The notes under the pieces: model-generated
What the model was told of the DNA's origin: nothing
Databases searched by the model: none
What the model saw: only the letters and a program-made list of their open reading frames with translations
Assembly (NCBI RefSeq): GCF_900188345.1
Contig: NZ_FZOD01000007.1
Location: 208,116 to 272,115 of the forward strand
Source of the DNA: Streptosporangium subroseum
GTDB lineage: Bacteria > Actinomycetota > Actinomycetes > Streptosporangiales > Streptosporangiaceae
Length of the DNA stretch: 64,000 nt
Direction: 5' to 3'
Made by a program: the position numbers and the translations under genes
Shown: positions 1-7,817 of the stretch, one piece after another
How positions within the stretch are numbered: position 1 is the first letter of the stretch
Layout of the letters: every line of letters starts with the position of its first letter

Positions 1-30
1 TATATCCATCTCCAACTCCCGCAATCTTGG

Positions 31-69
31 GCGTATAACCCAACGATCACGGAGAGTGGTGTTATACGC
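31..69. repeat. Inverted repeat, 9-bp arms
   Basis: GCGTATAAC at 31-39 is exactly mirrored by GTTATACGC at 61-69, with a 21-nt loop. No gene in the window overlaps it, so it could be an operator or a hairpin belonging to a gene left of the window. The function is unknown. Confidence 0.5.
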
Positions 70-178
70 ACGAACCAGTCCTCGCCCGGCGAGCATACAA
101 CGCCACTGGGTGGAGAACCAGGGGTGTTTGTAATGGTCTGACCCAATTTACACCTGTCAGGTGGGTTTTAGATAGAAA

Positions 179-215
179 GAAGCGGCCGGAAACCATGGAC
201 GGTTTCGGCCGCTTC
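179..215 (-). terminator. Rho-independent terminator of the small peptide gene
   Basis: A 14-15 bp stem (AAGCGGCCGGAAACC at 180-194 against GGTTTCGGCCGCTT at 201-214, one bulge) has a 6-nt loop. Read on the minus strand it is followed by a pyrimidine/U-rich run. It lies about 45 nt downstream of the stop of the 50-residue peptide gene. A second small stem, CACCT-GTC-AGGTG, lies at 151-163. Confidence 0.75.
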
Positions 216-257
216 GGCAGGACATCCCCCGATCACCATCGGAGGAAGAGGTGCAGG

Positions 258-410
258 TCATCCCCAGGGAGTGTTGCCGGCGACCACGGTGACCCCCGTG
301 CCTCCCGCGGTGACGACCGAGGGGGCGAGGCCGGCGGCGATCCCGAGGCATCCGAGAATGGCGGCGGCGACGATGAGACGAAGGGCTTCGAAGCTGGTGA
401 AGTTCCGCAT
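258..410 (-). CDS. Small hydrophobic/secreted peptide (50 aa), C-terminus NTPWG
   Basis: Encodes 50 residues: a short polar N-terminus (MRNFTSFEALR), one hydrophobic segment at about 12-35 resembling a signal or membrane helix, and a Gly/Val-rich tail ending N-T-P-W-G. The ATG at 410 has an AGAGGTG Shine-Dalgarno at good spacing, which favours it over longer in-frame starts, and a strong terminator follows. I do not recognise a named family. It lies divergent to the transthyretin-like/SARP pair, so a secreted signal or a product of that regulatory locus is possible. Another mini-peptide in this window (15433-15612) likewise ends with Trp as the penultimate residue. The gene is likely real, but its function is only a guess. 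Confidence 0.6.
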   Translation of the reverse strand: MRNFTSFEALRLIVAAAILGCLGIAAGLAPSVVTAGGTGVTVVAGNTPWG

Positions 411-673
411 TTTCTGCACCTCTTGGCTGTTTCTTTCCCGGCTGTTCGTTTCCGTTCCCCTGCTTGCTCCACCAACGTATTGACCAGGCCCATCCACCCA
501 TTATCGAAACTCTTCTGATCCGGTATCCGACCGGCCGGCCGCGAAAATATCGACCACGATGACCGGCGAATAGCCGACCGAAGGCGGACCGATAGCGCCG
601 GGGTGAAACCTGATGGAACGAGGCCGGTCGATACAGGTCGCCGGCCTCGCATCAGACAGATGGGTCACTCACC

Positions 674-1012
674 ATGAGCATCGCCACGCAGGCACTGGAC
701 GGCGTCTACGGCCGATCCGCAGCCGGTGTCCCAGCTCGCCTGGAGCGAGCCGTGGGCACCGACTGGCAGTGGGTCTTCGAAGGGGAGACCGACACCAACG
801 GAAATGTGAAGGAATGGACGGACGAGTACATCGAGCGCGGGCTCTACCGCCTCGTGTTCGCCACCGACCACTATTTCGCCGGGCTCGGCATGACCGCCTC
901 TTATCCAGAGATCATGGTCATGTTCCGGATGCACGACGAGCGCACGCCGTATCACATCCAGGTAGTGCTGACGCCTTACTCGTATTCGACGTATTTCGGC
1001 ATCTGCGGTTGA
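674..1012 (+). CDS. Transthyretin/5-hydroxyisourate hydrolase-like protein, catalytic residues degenerate
   Basis: The 112-aa protein matches the HIUase/transthyretin fold end to end: an N-terminal strand (ATQALDGVYGRSAAGVP), a central YRLVFATDHYF block, and YHIQVVLTPYSYSTY near the C-terminus. HIUases hydrolyse 5-hydroxyisourate in purine breakdown using two His, one Arg and a C-terminal Tyr-Arg-Gly-Ser. Here the first His (usual STHVLD) is Gln, the Arg after the TDxDG turn is Asn (NGNV), and the tail reads YFGICG; only the second His (PYHIQ) remains. It is therefore probably not a HIUase and may bind a ligand, as transthyretin does. The ATG at 674 has only a weak ribosome site. The SARP gene begins 30 nt downstream, so the two are probably co-transcribed. 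No other purine genes are nearby. Confidence 0.75.
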   Translation: MSIATQALDGVYGRSAAGVPARLERAVGTDWQWVFEGETDTNGNVKEWTDEYIERGLYRLVFATDHYFAGLGMTASYPEIMVMFRMHDERTPYHIQVVLTPYSYSTYFGICG

Positions 1013-1041
1013 CCGAGTCCGTTCTCCCGAGGGAAAAAATC

Positions 1042-1884
1042 ATGTCTGTTCAAGAATCAGTGACGCTCGACCCCGATTCCCTGGGGCAGGGCGAGAGCGC
1101 TTTCCCGGTCGTCGCCCGCTGCCTGAGCCAGTTTCGCCTGGAGGTCGACGGGCAGCCCGTGTCGCACTGGCGCGCCGGCAAGGCCCGGGCCCTGTTCCAG
1201 TACCTCCTGGTCAACCGCGGGCGGCTCGTCCACAAGGACCGGCTCCACGAGGTGCTGTGGCCGGAAAGGGACGACCACGGCTCCAGCTCGCTCAAGGTCG
1301 CCGTGCACGCCGTGCGGCGGGTGCTCACCGAGGTCCAGGACGGAGACGGATTCACCCTGCTCCATCAGAATCGCGGATACCTGCTGCGGACCGACGGCGC
1401 GTGGGTGGACATCGAGGAGTTCGAGCGCGCCTTCGAGCAGGGCCGGGCGGCGTGGGTCGCCAAGGACCACGACCGGGCCATCATGTGGTTCCAGCGCACC
1501 GCCGACCTGTACACCGGGGACTTCCTGGCCGGCGAGACCGGTGACTGGATCACCGAACAGCGGCAGTGGATGCGGGGCACCGCCCTGCGTGCTCTGTCGG
1601 CGCTGCGCACCGAGACGCTGGAGAGCGAGGACTGGCCGGCCGCGATGCACTGGTGCCGGCGGACCCTCGACCTCGACCCCTGCCACGAGGGCACCTACCA
1701 GACCCTGATGATGATGCACGGCGAGCTCGGCGAACTGGGCCGCGTCCTGAGCTGGTACGAGGTCTGCCGTCACCGGCTCCGCACCGACCTCGGCATCGAG
1801 CCGAGCGAGCGCACCGAGCGGCTGCTCGCCGCGCTCATGCAGGGCCGGAGCCGGATGCCCCTGACCAGCTCTCGGCCCCGATGA
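1042..1884 (+). CDS. SARP-family transcriptional activator
   Basis: A 280-aa protein with an N-terminal winged-helix DNA-binding domain (about 25-105; KARALFQYLLVNRG and a VAVHAVRRVL recognition helix) followed by a bacterial transcriptional activation (BTAD) domain (about 120-265, ending RTDLGIEPSERTERLL). This is the compact two-domain SARP layout that activates antibiotic clusters by binding direct heptamer repeats and recruiting RNA polymerase. The frame stays open upstream, but ATG 1042 has a clear GAGGGA site 9 nt before it. It lies at the left edge of the hydrazine-type cluster and is the leading candidate for its activator; this role is inferred from position. Confidence 0.9.
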   Translation: MSVQESVTLDPDSLGQGESAFPVVARCLSQFRLEVDGQPVSHWRAGKARALFQYLLVNRGRLVHKDRLHEVLWPERDDHGSSSLKVAVHAVRRVLTEVQDGDGFTLLHQNRGYLLRTDGAWVDIEEFERAFEQGRAAWVAKDHDRAIMWFQRTADLYTGDFLAGETGDWITEQRQWMRGTALRALSALRTETLESEDWPAAMHWCRRTLDLDPCHEGTYQTLMMMHGELGELGRVLSWYEVCRHRLRTDLGIEPSERTERLLAALMQGRSRMPLTSSRPR

Positions 1885-1888
1885 CCCC

Positions 1889-1996
1889 GACGACCCTGTG
1901 ACGAGCGACCAGGACGGCCCGGGGACAGGCGATGACGACGGCCCGGGGACGAACGACCACGACGGCCCGGTGACAAGCGGCCACGACGGCCCCGCT
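1889..1996. repeat. 24-bp degenerate tandem repeat, about 4-5 copies
   Basis: The core GACGGCCC recurs at 1913, 1937, 1961 and 1985, exactly 24 bp apart, with a decayed copy before the first. The array starts immediately after the SARP stop codon and fills most of the gap before the next gene. Confidence 0.85.
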
Positions 1997-2040
1997 CCCT
2001 GTGGCAGGGTCGCGACCATGACAACCCCCGCCCGGAAAGT

Positions 2041-2751
2041 GTGAACCGACACGTGGAGATCCATACCGTCATCTCCGGCCGGCGAGACGAGCGCACGCGC
2101 TCCCTCTCCGGCCGGGGCCCCGACCTGGCGCGCCTGCGCGCGGCGGTCGGTGAGTTCGCCGGCTACACCGCGGCCGACAGGTCCTGGGAACGGCTGCTGC
2201 TGGCAACCGGGCCGCGGATCGATCCGGCCCTCCCTGCCCATCGCCGCGCGCTGCTGGCCTGGCTGAACGCCTGGGGCTGCCGGATCCGCTACCCGCGCGA
2301 CGGCGAGCACGACGTCTTCTGTGCGGAGGCCGGCGCGTGGTGGGCCCGCTGGGGTGAGCTCCTTCCCGGCCGGGACGCCGTGCTCGCGGACCTGACAGAC
2401 ACCGAGATCGACCTGCTGGGCGACTGTTACGCGGACCTCTCCGCGATGCCGGCGGCCCCCGGTGCCAGACCCCGCTCGCTGGGATCGACCGCGGCGACCA
2501 AGATGCTGCACGCGCTCCGGCCCCGGGCGCTGATGCCCTGGGACGCGGCCATCGCCGACGCCCTGCACGGAGCCCGTACGGCCGACGCCTACCGCGCGCA
2601 CCTGCGGCTGGGCCGCCGGTGGGCGCGGCGCCTCCTCGCGGAGTCCGATCTCGGCGAGGAGGCGCTGGCGGTTGAACTGGGCCGGCCGGGCCGGCCCCTG
2701 GCGAAGATGCTGGACGACTACTGCTACCTGGAGTTCACCGCGGGGACCTGA
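2041..2751 (+). CDS. Conserved hypothetical protein (236 aa)
   Basis: A 236-aa soluble protein, helical by appearance, without signal peptide or membrane segment. Its most distinctive stretch is RSLGSTAATKMLHALRPRALMPWD (about residues 140-163), where Lys, Arg, Pro and Trp look constrained. I cannot assign a family or activity. The GTG start at 2041 is preceded by GGAAAG at workable spacing; a GTG four codons later is an alternative. It is the last rightward gene before the leftward operon and converges on it across a 36/39-bp repeat array that shares sequence with its own 3' end (GTTCACCGCGGGGACCTGA). Confidence 0.65.
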   Translation: MNRHVEIHTVISGRRDERTRSLSGRGPDLARLRAAVGEFAGYTAADRSWERLLLATGPRIDPALPAHRRALLAWLNAWGCRIRYPRDGEHDVFCAEAGAWWARWGELLPGRDAVLADLTDTEIDLLGDCYADLSAMPAAPGARPRSLGSTAATKMLHALRPRALMPWDAAIADALHGARTADAYRAHLRLGRRWARRLLAESDLGEEALAVELGRPGRPLAKMLDDYCYLEFTAGT

Positions 2752-2901
2752 CCAGGCTCCCGCTCCCTGACGTTCACGGGAACCCGACCAGGCTCCCGCT
2801 CCCTGACGTTCACGGGAACCCGACCAGGCTCTCGCTCCCTGACGTTCACCGCGGGGACCTGGCCGAACTCCCGCTCCCCGGTGTTCACCGCAGGGATCTG
2901 A
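2752..2901. repeat. 36/39-bp tandem repeat, four copies, between convergent genes
   Basis: Units lie at 2752-2787, 2788-2823 (both 36 bp, identical), 2824-2862 and 2863-2901 (39 bp, diverged). A partial fifth copy forms the 3' end of the preceding gene (about 2733-2751), and the last unit runs into the end of the flavoenzyme gene. Unit lengths are multiples of three, and the array has apparently reshaped both C-termini. Confidence 0.9.
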
Positions 2902-3931
2902 CCAGGCTTCGCGCGGCCGTACGGCTCGCGGCGAGCACGGTCTTCCCCGCGCCGCCGCTCCCCCCGGTGAAGGTGTAGACGCCCTTCGCCAGGGGGCGCA
3001 GCGAGAGCCCGCCCGTGGGGTGGTAACACTCGACCGCCGTGACGGCCTTGACCTTTCTTCCGGGCGGCCGGTATCCGATCCGCGTCTCGGCGACGTCCAG
3101 GATCCTGGTGGTGAGGACGGGGTCGGGCGCTGCGTCTCCAGGGGTGATGTCCCATCTGTCGGTAGGAAGTCCGAGCAGGAGCCGCCCTTCGGCGTACACC
3201 CTGCCGTACAGGCCTGACGTCTCGTCGACGAACGCGCCCGGGCCCGTCCCGGCGAACGGGCCCAGCACGTACTGGATCACCTTGGTGCGCAGCCCCGCGT
3301 CCGCCAGGTCCGTGCGGGCGAGGAGGTCCTGCGTCCAGGCTCCGGCCGCCACGACGACGGCGTCGAACCTCATCGGGTTGCCGTCGGTCGGCCGGACCTC
3401 GCCTTCGCGGGTGATCGCGTCGACCTGCCCGTCGGTGACGAACGCGCCCGCCCGGGCGAGTTCGACCAGGAGCCGGTCGCGCAGCGCGTTCGGCGAGACG
3501 TAGCCGGCGCGCTTCTCGACGACGGCCACGCTTCCCTTCGGCATCCCGCGGAACGTTCCCCGGGACCCGAGCTCCCCGGCGGTGATTATGGAGATCGAAC
3601 CGGGGATGCGGCTGCGCACCAGGTCCACCAGGCCGGCGGTGCCCGGCTCCAGGCCGGGGAGCAGGTATACCGAGCCGGTCTCCCGGTAGGACGCCCACTT
3701 CCGCAGCTCAGGACTCGACTGGAGCTCGGCCAGGCTGTCGGCGGCCTCCAGGCAGAGGGCGGCGTCCGGCTCGAAGGCCCTGGTCAGCCCCCCGGAGGCG
3801 GCGCTGGCGTCGGCCCTGCGGTACGGCTCTCCCGTGAACAGGTGAACGGCGGTTCCTCTGATGACCTCGCACAGGCGCCAGGCGAGCATGGCCCCCGCGA
3901 TTCCGCCACCCACAACGGCGATTCTGGGCAT
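2885..3931 (-). CDS. FAD-dependent oxidoreductase, D-amino-acid/glycine oxidase type; candidate hydrazinoacetate-releasing enzyme
   Basis: The 348-aa protein starts with the dinucleotide-binding motif VVGGGIAGAMLAWRL (residues 5-19) and ends with a DAO-family substrate/FAD segment (YHPTGGLSLRPL, then YTFTGGSGGAGKT). In characterised hydrazine pathways a flavoenzyme of this superfamily oxidatively cleaves N6-(carboxymethylamino)lysine to give hydrazinoacetic acid and 2-aminoadipate semialdehyde. The presence of the hydroxylase, cupin and MetRS-like genes in the same operon makes that the best assignment, by context rather than by diagnostic residues. ATG 3931 has GGAGGTG at ideal spacing. It is the last gene of the leftward operon, 13 nt after the MFS gene. 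The final residues derive from the adjacent tandem repeat. Confidence 0.8.
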   Translation of the reverse strand: MPRIAVVGGGIAGAMLAWRLCEVIRGTAVHLFTGEPYRRADASAASGGLTRAFEPDAALCLEAADSLAELQSSPELRKWASYRETGSVYLLPGLEPGTAGLVDLVRSRIPGSISIITAGELGSRGTFRGMPKGSVAVVEKRAGYVSPNALRDRLLVELARAGAFVTDGQVDAITREGEVRPTDGNPMRFDAVVVAAGAWTQDLLARTDLADAGLRTKVIQYVLGPFAGTGPGAFVDETSGLYGRVYAEGRLLLGLPTDRWDITPGDAAPDPVLTTRILDVAETRIGYRPPGRKVKAVTAVECYHPTGGLSLRPLAKGVYTFTGGSGGAGKTVLAASRTAARSLVRSLR

Positions 3932-3944
3932 CGCACACCTCCGT

Positions 3945-5228
3945 TCATGTCGCCGAGGCCGCCGCGGTCTGCGGCTCCTCGGACCGGTCGGGGTTCTGGT
4001 TCTGCATGCCGATCAGTCCCGCCACGGTCGCCACCGCGGAGACCAGGGCGGCCCACAGCCACACCGAGCGACCGACCTGGAACCACACCAGGGTTCCGAT
4101 CACCGGTCCGATCGCGGTGCCGAGGCCGAAGACGCTCTGCATGGCGCCGATGTAGCGTCCGCGCAGCCGTTCGGGGCCGGCCAGGGCCGGGTAGGCGAAC
4201 GTGGTGGGCCCCCCGATGATCTCCGAGAGCGTCCAGACCAGGGTGCCGACCATGAACCAGATCGGCAGCGGGGAGATCGCGTAGATGGCGTAGCCGACCG
4301 AGACGAGGCCGAGGCCGAGCAGGGCGGTCAGCCGGATCGGCCACTTCTGCACGACCTTTGTCATCGCCAGCTCGCAGGTGATGACGATGAAGCCGTTCAG
4401 CGAGACGGCCGCGCCGTACCACCACAGGCTGATCCCGGCGGCGGCGATGTCCAGCGGGAGCGTGGCCGTGTACTGGCAGTAGACGATGGAGGTGAGCAGC
4501 ATCGCGACCAGATAGATGCTGTAGCGCCAGTCGGCGAGCACCGCGAGATACCCGGAGCGGCCCTGCGGCGCCGGCTCCTCCGTCGCCTCCTGCTCCTTCT
4601 TGACCCGTACGGTCCGGCCGGGCAGCGCGAACATCGCGATGGCGCCGAAGGCCAGCGCCGCGGCGGCCTCGCCCCAGAAGAGCGCGTTGTAGGAGAAGGA
4701 GAGCAGCGCGGCGCCGATCAGCGGGGCGGCGGTCATCCCCAGGTTCAGCCCCAGCCGGTACATCGCCGTGATCATCACCACCCGGTGCCTCGGCGTCAGC
4801 TCGGTGAGCAGCGTCTGGGCCGCCGGCCGGTAGAACTGGCCGATCGTGCTGACCATGAAGACGGCGGCGAGCAGCATCGCGTAGGTGGGGGCGTAGAGGA
4901 TCGACACGATCAGCACGGCCGATCCGCCCATGCTGATCAGCGTGACCGCCCGGGCGCCGAGGCGGTCGGAGAGCGATCCGCCGGCCAGCGAGCCCACCAC
5001 CGCGCCGCCGCCGTACACGCCCAGCGCGAGCCCGGCCTGCGTGGCGGAGAAGCCCCGGTCGGTCAGGAACAGCACCAGGTAGATCTGGATGAACGCGGCG
5101 AGCCTGCTGATGAAACCGCCGAGGAGCAGCGCCTTGACGGCGCGCGGCGTCTCTCTCAGCGTGACGAACACACCGTCGTCCGGCTTGTCCACGCGGGGGG
5201 TTTCCTCGGTCTCGAGTACGGCGGTCAT
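3945..5228 (-). CDS. MFS transporter, probable product exporter
   Basis: A 427-aa protein with about 12 hydrophobic segments arranged as two six-helix halves and a cytoplasmic loop rich in charged residues (KKEQEATEE) in the middle, typical of major facilitator drug/metabolite exporters. A loop motif after helix 2 reads GGSLSDRLGAR, the usual MFS G-x-L-(A/S)-D-R signature. ATG 5228 overlaps the stop of the upstream ATP-grasp gene by 4 nt (ATGA), fixing the start and implying translational coupling. Within the operon the likely job is export of, and self-resistance to, the cluster product. Confidence 0.85.
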   Translation of the reverse strand: MTAVLETEETPRVDKPDDGVFVTLRETPRAVKALLLGGFISRLAAFIQIYLVLFLTDRGFSATQAGLALGVYGGGAVVGSLAGGSLSDRLGARAVTLISMGGSAVLIVSILYAPTYAMLLAAVFMVSTIGQFYRPAAQTLLTELTPRHRVVMITAMYRLGLNLGMTAAPLIGAALLSFSYNALFWGEAAAALAFGAIAMFALPGRTVRVKKEQEATEEPAPQGRSGYLAVLADWRYSIYLVAMLLTSIVYCQYTATLPLDIAAAGISLWWYGAAVSLNGFIVITCELAMTKVVQKWPIRLTALLGLGLVSVGYAIYAISPLPIWFMVGTLVWTLSEIIGGPTTFAYPALAGPERLRGRYIGAMQSVFGLGTAIGPVIGTLVWFQVGRSVWLWAALVSAVATVAGLIGMQNQNPDRSEEPQTAAASAT

Positions 5229-6463
5229 GCTGCTGCCTTCACCTTCAGGTTGGCCTCGGCGGCGTCCAGCGCGGCCCGGCATTCGTCAACGGTCGAGGCA
5301 AGCGCGGTGGCGTAGGCGATACGCCCCCACAGGGTGCCCTTGGGCGGCGGCGAGACGACCGATCCCGGAGCCACCACCGCGATCGCCCGGTCGATCTCCG
5401 GGGGCAGGGCGGTCTCGTCGAACGCGATCGACTCGATCGTGGTGTCGTCCTCGGCGACGTAGAAGAAGCGCACCCCGCCCACGAGCTTGCGCTCGGGGAC
5501 GAGCGCGGGCGGGCGCCCGCAGGCCGCGGCGGCGGCGGCCAGGCCGGGGTCGATCCCGGTGGTGAGCAGTCCCAGGTAGGGGATCATGTCCCCGCCCAGG
5601 CGGCCGTTCACCTCGATGACGCGCAGTCCCCTGGAGGAGAGCTTGATCTCGGTGTGGGTGAACCCGTCGGTGAATCCGAGCGCGGTGTGCGTGTCTTGCA
5701 AGACCCGGCAGAACTCCGGGTCGTCCAGGAGCGCGTCCTGGGCGTCGACGAAGTGGCCCACCTCCTCGCAGTACGGCTCGTAGCCGAGGACCTTCCTGCC
5801 GACGAAGAGCGGGGTCACCACCCCGCCCTGGACGACGGCGTCGACGCTCACCTCGGGCCCGTCCGCGAACTCCTCGACCAGGACGGGGACCTCGAACGTC
5901 GCCCCGCCGGGCACGGTCAGGTCGCGGACGAAGGCGAACCTCTCCGCCAGGTCCAGCGGGTCCTCGACCTTGATGACGCCCAGGCTGCCGCCCAGGCCGC
6001 GCGGCTTGAGGATGGCGGGGTAGCCGAACTCGGCGGCGGCTTCCAGGGCCTCGTCGACCGTGGAGACCGCCAGCGACCTGGGCTGCGGCACGCCGAGCGC
6101 GTCGAGGGCGACGCGGGTGAGGTGCTTGTCGCGGCACCGCCGTACCATCTCGGGGTCGCCGCCGGGCAGGCCGAGGGCCTCGGAGATGTACGAGGCGGCC
6201 AGGATCCTGGCCTCGTCCCAGCACAGCACCCCCCGCACCGGTTCGCGGGCGTCCAGTTCCAGCGCGACGGCGGCCATCGCGGGGCCGTCGTCCAGGTCGG
6301 CCACCACGGTCCAGCCGGTGACGTGCTCGCGCTCCCAGCCGGGCTCGGCGGTCACGAAGAGGTGGACGCGGTATTCGGTGCCGATCGAGCGCAGCAGGTA
6401 CTCGCGGTAGTGCCGCATTCCGGTGGCGACCACCAGAATCAACGGCCTGGTGTCTGTGGTCAT
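5225..6463 (-). CDS. ATP-grasp carboxylate-amine ligase (L-amino-acid-ligase type), first of two
   Basis: A 412-aa ATP-grasp enzyme: N-terminal pre-ATP-grasp Rossmann region (1-110), ATP-binding core with FGYPAILKPRGLGGSLGV (about 150-167), and metal/ATP site at HTEIKLSSRGLRVIEVNGRLGGD, where Glu, Asn and Arg of E-x-N-x-R are present. This matches ligases such as BacD/DdaF that make amide bonds between free amino or carboxylic acids through an acyl phosphate. Substrates cannot be read from sequence; hydrazinoacetic acid or a product of the DDAH-like enzyme are candidates. ATG 6463 follows an AAGGAGA site within the end of the antiporter gene, 1 nt after that gene's stop. It overlaps the MFS start by 4 nt. 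Confidence 0.88.
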   Translation of the reverse strand: MTTDTRPLILVVATGMRHYREYLLRSIGTEYRVHLFVTAEPGWEREHVTGWTVVADLDDGPAMAAVALELDAREPVRGVLCWDEARILAASYISEALGLPGGDPEMVRRCRDKHLTRVALDALGVPQPRSLAVSTVDEALEAAAEFGYPAILKPRGLGGSLGVIKVEDPLDLAERFAFVRDLTVPGGATFEVPVLVEEFADGPEVSVDAVVQGGVVTPLFVGRKVLGYEPYCEEVGHFVDAQDALLDDPEFCRVLQDTHTALGFTDGFTHTEIKLSSRGLRVIEVNGRLGGDMIPYLGLLTTGIDPGLAAAAAACGRPPALVPERKLVGGVRFFYVAEDDTTIESIAFDETALPPEIDRAIAVVAPGSVVSPPPKGTLWGRIAYATALASTVDECRAALDAAEANLKVKAAA

Positions 6464-6464
6464 C

Positions 6465-7814
6465 TCACGTCTCCTTGGTGGTGGTCACGAGTTCCCCGGC
6501 GGGGGCCTGCAGGGCGTCGAAGAACTCCTCGCGGACGGACTCCTCCTCGGTGGGGGCGATCCGGGAGGCCGCGAAGCGGAGCAGGGGCGGCGCCATCATC
6601 GAGGTCACGACCGCGACCAGGACGATGACCGTGTAGGACGCCGTGGTGAGCACGCCCAGGCGGAGTCCCACCATCGCGATGATCACTTCGATCACGCCCC
6701 GGGAGTTGAGGCCGGCTCCCAGCGCGAGGGCCTCCCACCGGCTCCGTTTGGCGATGCGCGCCCCGAGGTAGGCGCCGGCGAACTTGGCGGCGATGGCGAC
6801 GGCCAGCACCACGATCCCCGCCACGAGCACGGGTGGCTTGGCCAGCTCGGTCAGGTCCATGCGCAGGCCCGCCGTGGCGAAGAAGATCGGTGCGAGCACC
6901 GCGGCGACGAGCGTCTGCAGGGGTGCCAGCCTGGCGACCCTGAGGTCCGGCGAGGAGCCGACGAGCGCGCCGCAGATGAAGGCTCCGAGGATGGCCTCGA
7001 ATCCCATCGCCTGCGTGGCCGAGGCCGAGAGCAGGATCATGACCACCACCGCGGCGATCGTGGTGGCGCTTCCGCCGCGGTCGGCGGCGCGCAGCACCCT
7101 GGCGACCAGCCTGCGGCCGAACAGGAGCGCCACCAGCACGAGCCCGGCGAGCATGGCGACCGCGGTCAGCGCGGCCTGCCCGGTGCGGGCCCCGGCGGTG
7201 GCGAGCGCGGAGACCACCGACAGGAGGAACCAGCCGACGACGTCGTCGATGACGGCGCTGCTCAGGATGAGCTGGCCGATGTCGCGGTGGAGCAGGCGCA
7301 TCTCCATCAGGATCTTGGCGATGACGGGGATGGCGCTGACGCAGAGCGCGACGCCGAGGAAGAGCGCGAAGACCATGTGGTCGACGCCTTCGGCGATCAT
7401 CTCGGGAGGGGCCAGGAACCCGATCCCGACGCCGAGGACCAGCGGGATGACCAGCCCGGTTCCGCTGATCCAGGCGGCGGCCCTGCCCTGGCGCCGGATG
7501 AAGCCGAGGTCGAGGTGCATGCCGGTCAGTCCCACCAGCAGCAGGACGCCGAACTGGCCGACGGCGTCGATCATGTGGAACCTGGCCGGGTCGGTGGGCA
7601 GCAGCCAGGCGGAGAACTCGGGGGCGATGTTGGCGAGCAGCGAGGGCCCGATCAGGATGCCGGCGCAGAGCTCGCCGAGCAGCGCGGGCATTCCGAACCG
7701 GACGGAGATCCGGCCCAGGACGGTGGCCAGGCCGAGGAGCAGCCCGAGTTGCAGGAGGAGGACCATGAGGTTGGGTGCGGGGATGACGGCGACGGGTGCC
7801 GTGGCGAGAACCAT
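6465..7814 (-). CDS. Cation:proton antiporter, CPA2 (KefB-like) family
   Basis: A 449-aa integral membrane protein with about 12-13 helices and the antiporter hallmark around SAVIDDVVGWFLL (about 190-202), where paired Asp residues bind Na+/K+ or H+. The N-terminus (GRISVRFGMPALLGEL, then GILIGPSLL) is typical of Kef/NhaS-type exchangers. There is no C-terminal RCK/TrkA-N regulatory domain. The ATG lies 3 nt after the solute-binding-protein stop. Such a gene inside a biosynthetic operon is unusual. It may couple product or metabolite movement to ion gradients or protect pH balance; this is a guess. Confidence 0.85.
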   Translation of the reverse strand: MVLATAPVAVIPAPNLMVLLLQLGLLLGLATVLGRISVRFGMPALLGELCAGILIGPSLLANIAPEFSAWLLPTDPARFHMIDAVGQFGVLLLVGLTGMHLDLGFIRRQGRAAAWISGTGLVIPLVLGVGIGFLAPPEMIAEGVDHMVFALFLGVALCVSAIPVIAKILMEMRLLHRDIGQLILSSAVIDDVVGWFLLSVVSALATAGARTGQAALTAVAMLAGLVLVALLFGRRLVARVLRAADRGGSATTIAAVVVMILLSASATQAMGFEAILGAFICGALVGSSPDLRVARLAPLQTLVAAVLAPIFFATAGLRMDLTELAKPPVLVAGIVVLAVAIAAKFAGAYLGARIAKRSRWEALALGAGLNSRGVIEVIIAMVGLRLGVLTTASYTVIVLVAVVTSMMAPPLLRFAASRIAPTEEESVREEFFDALQAPAGELVTTTKET

Positions 7815-7817
7815 TGT

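Noticed and set aside
1..257. Insertion-sequence end at the left edge
   Set aside because: The inverted repeat at 31-69 is internal, with no transposase frame or target duplication in the window.
674..1012. Functional 5-hydroxyisourate hydrolase
   Set aside because: Fold matches but the catalytic His, Arg and C-terminal YRGS are replaced, and no uricase or OHCU decarboxylase gene is nearby.
2752..2901. CRISPR-like spaced repeats
   Set aside because: Units are contiguous with no unique spacers, and no cas gene is present. The same reasoning excludes the arrays at 44112-44260 and 57629-57866.
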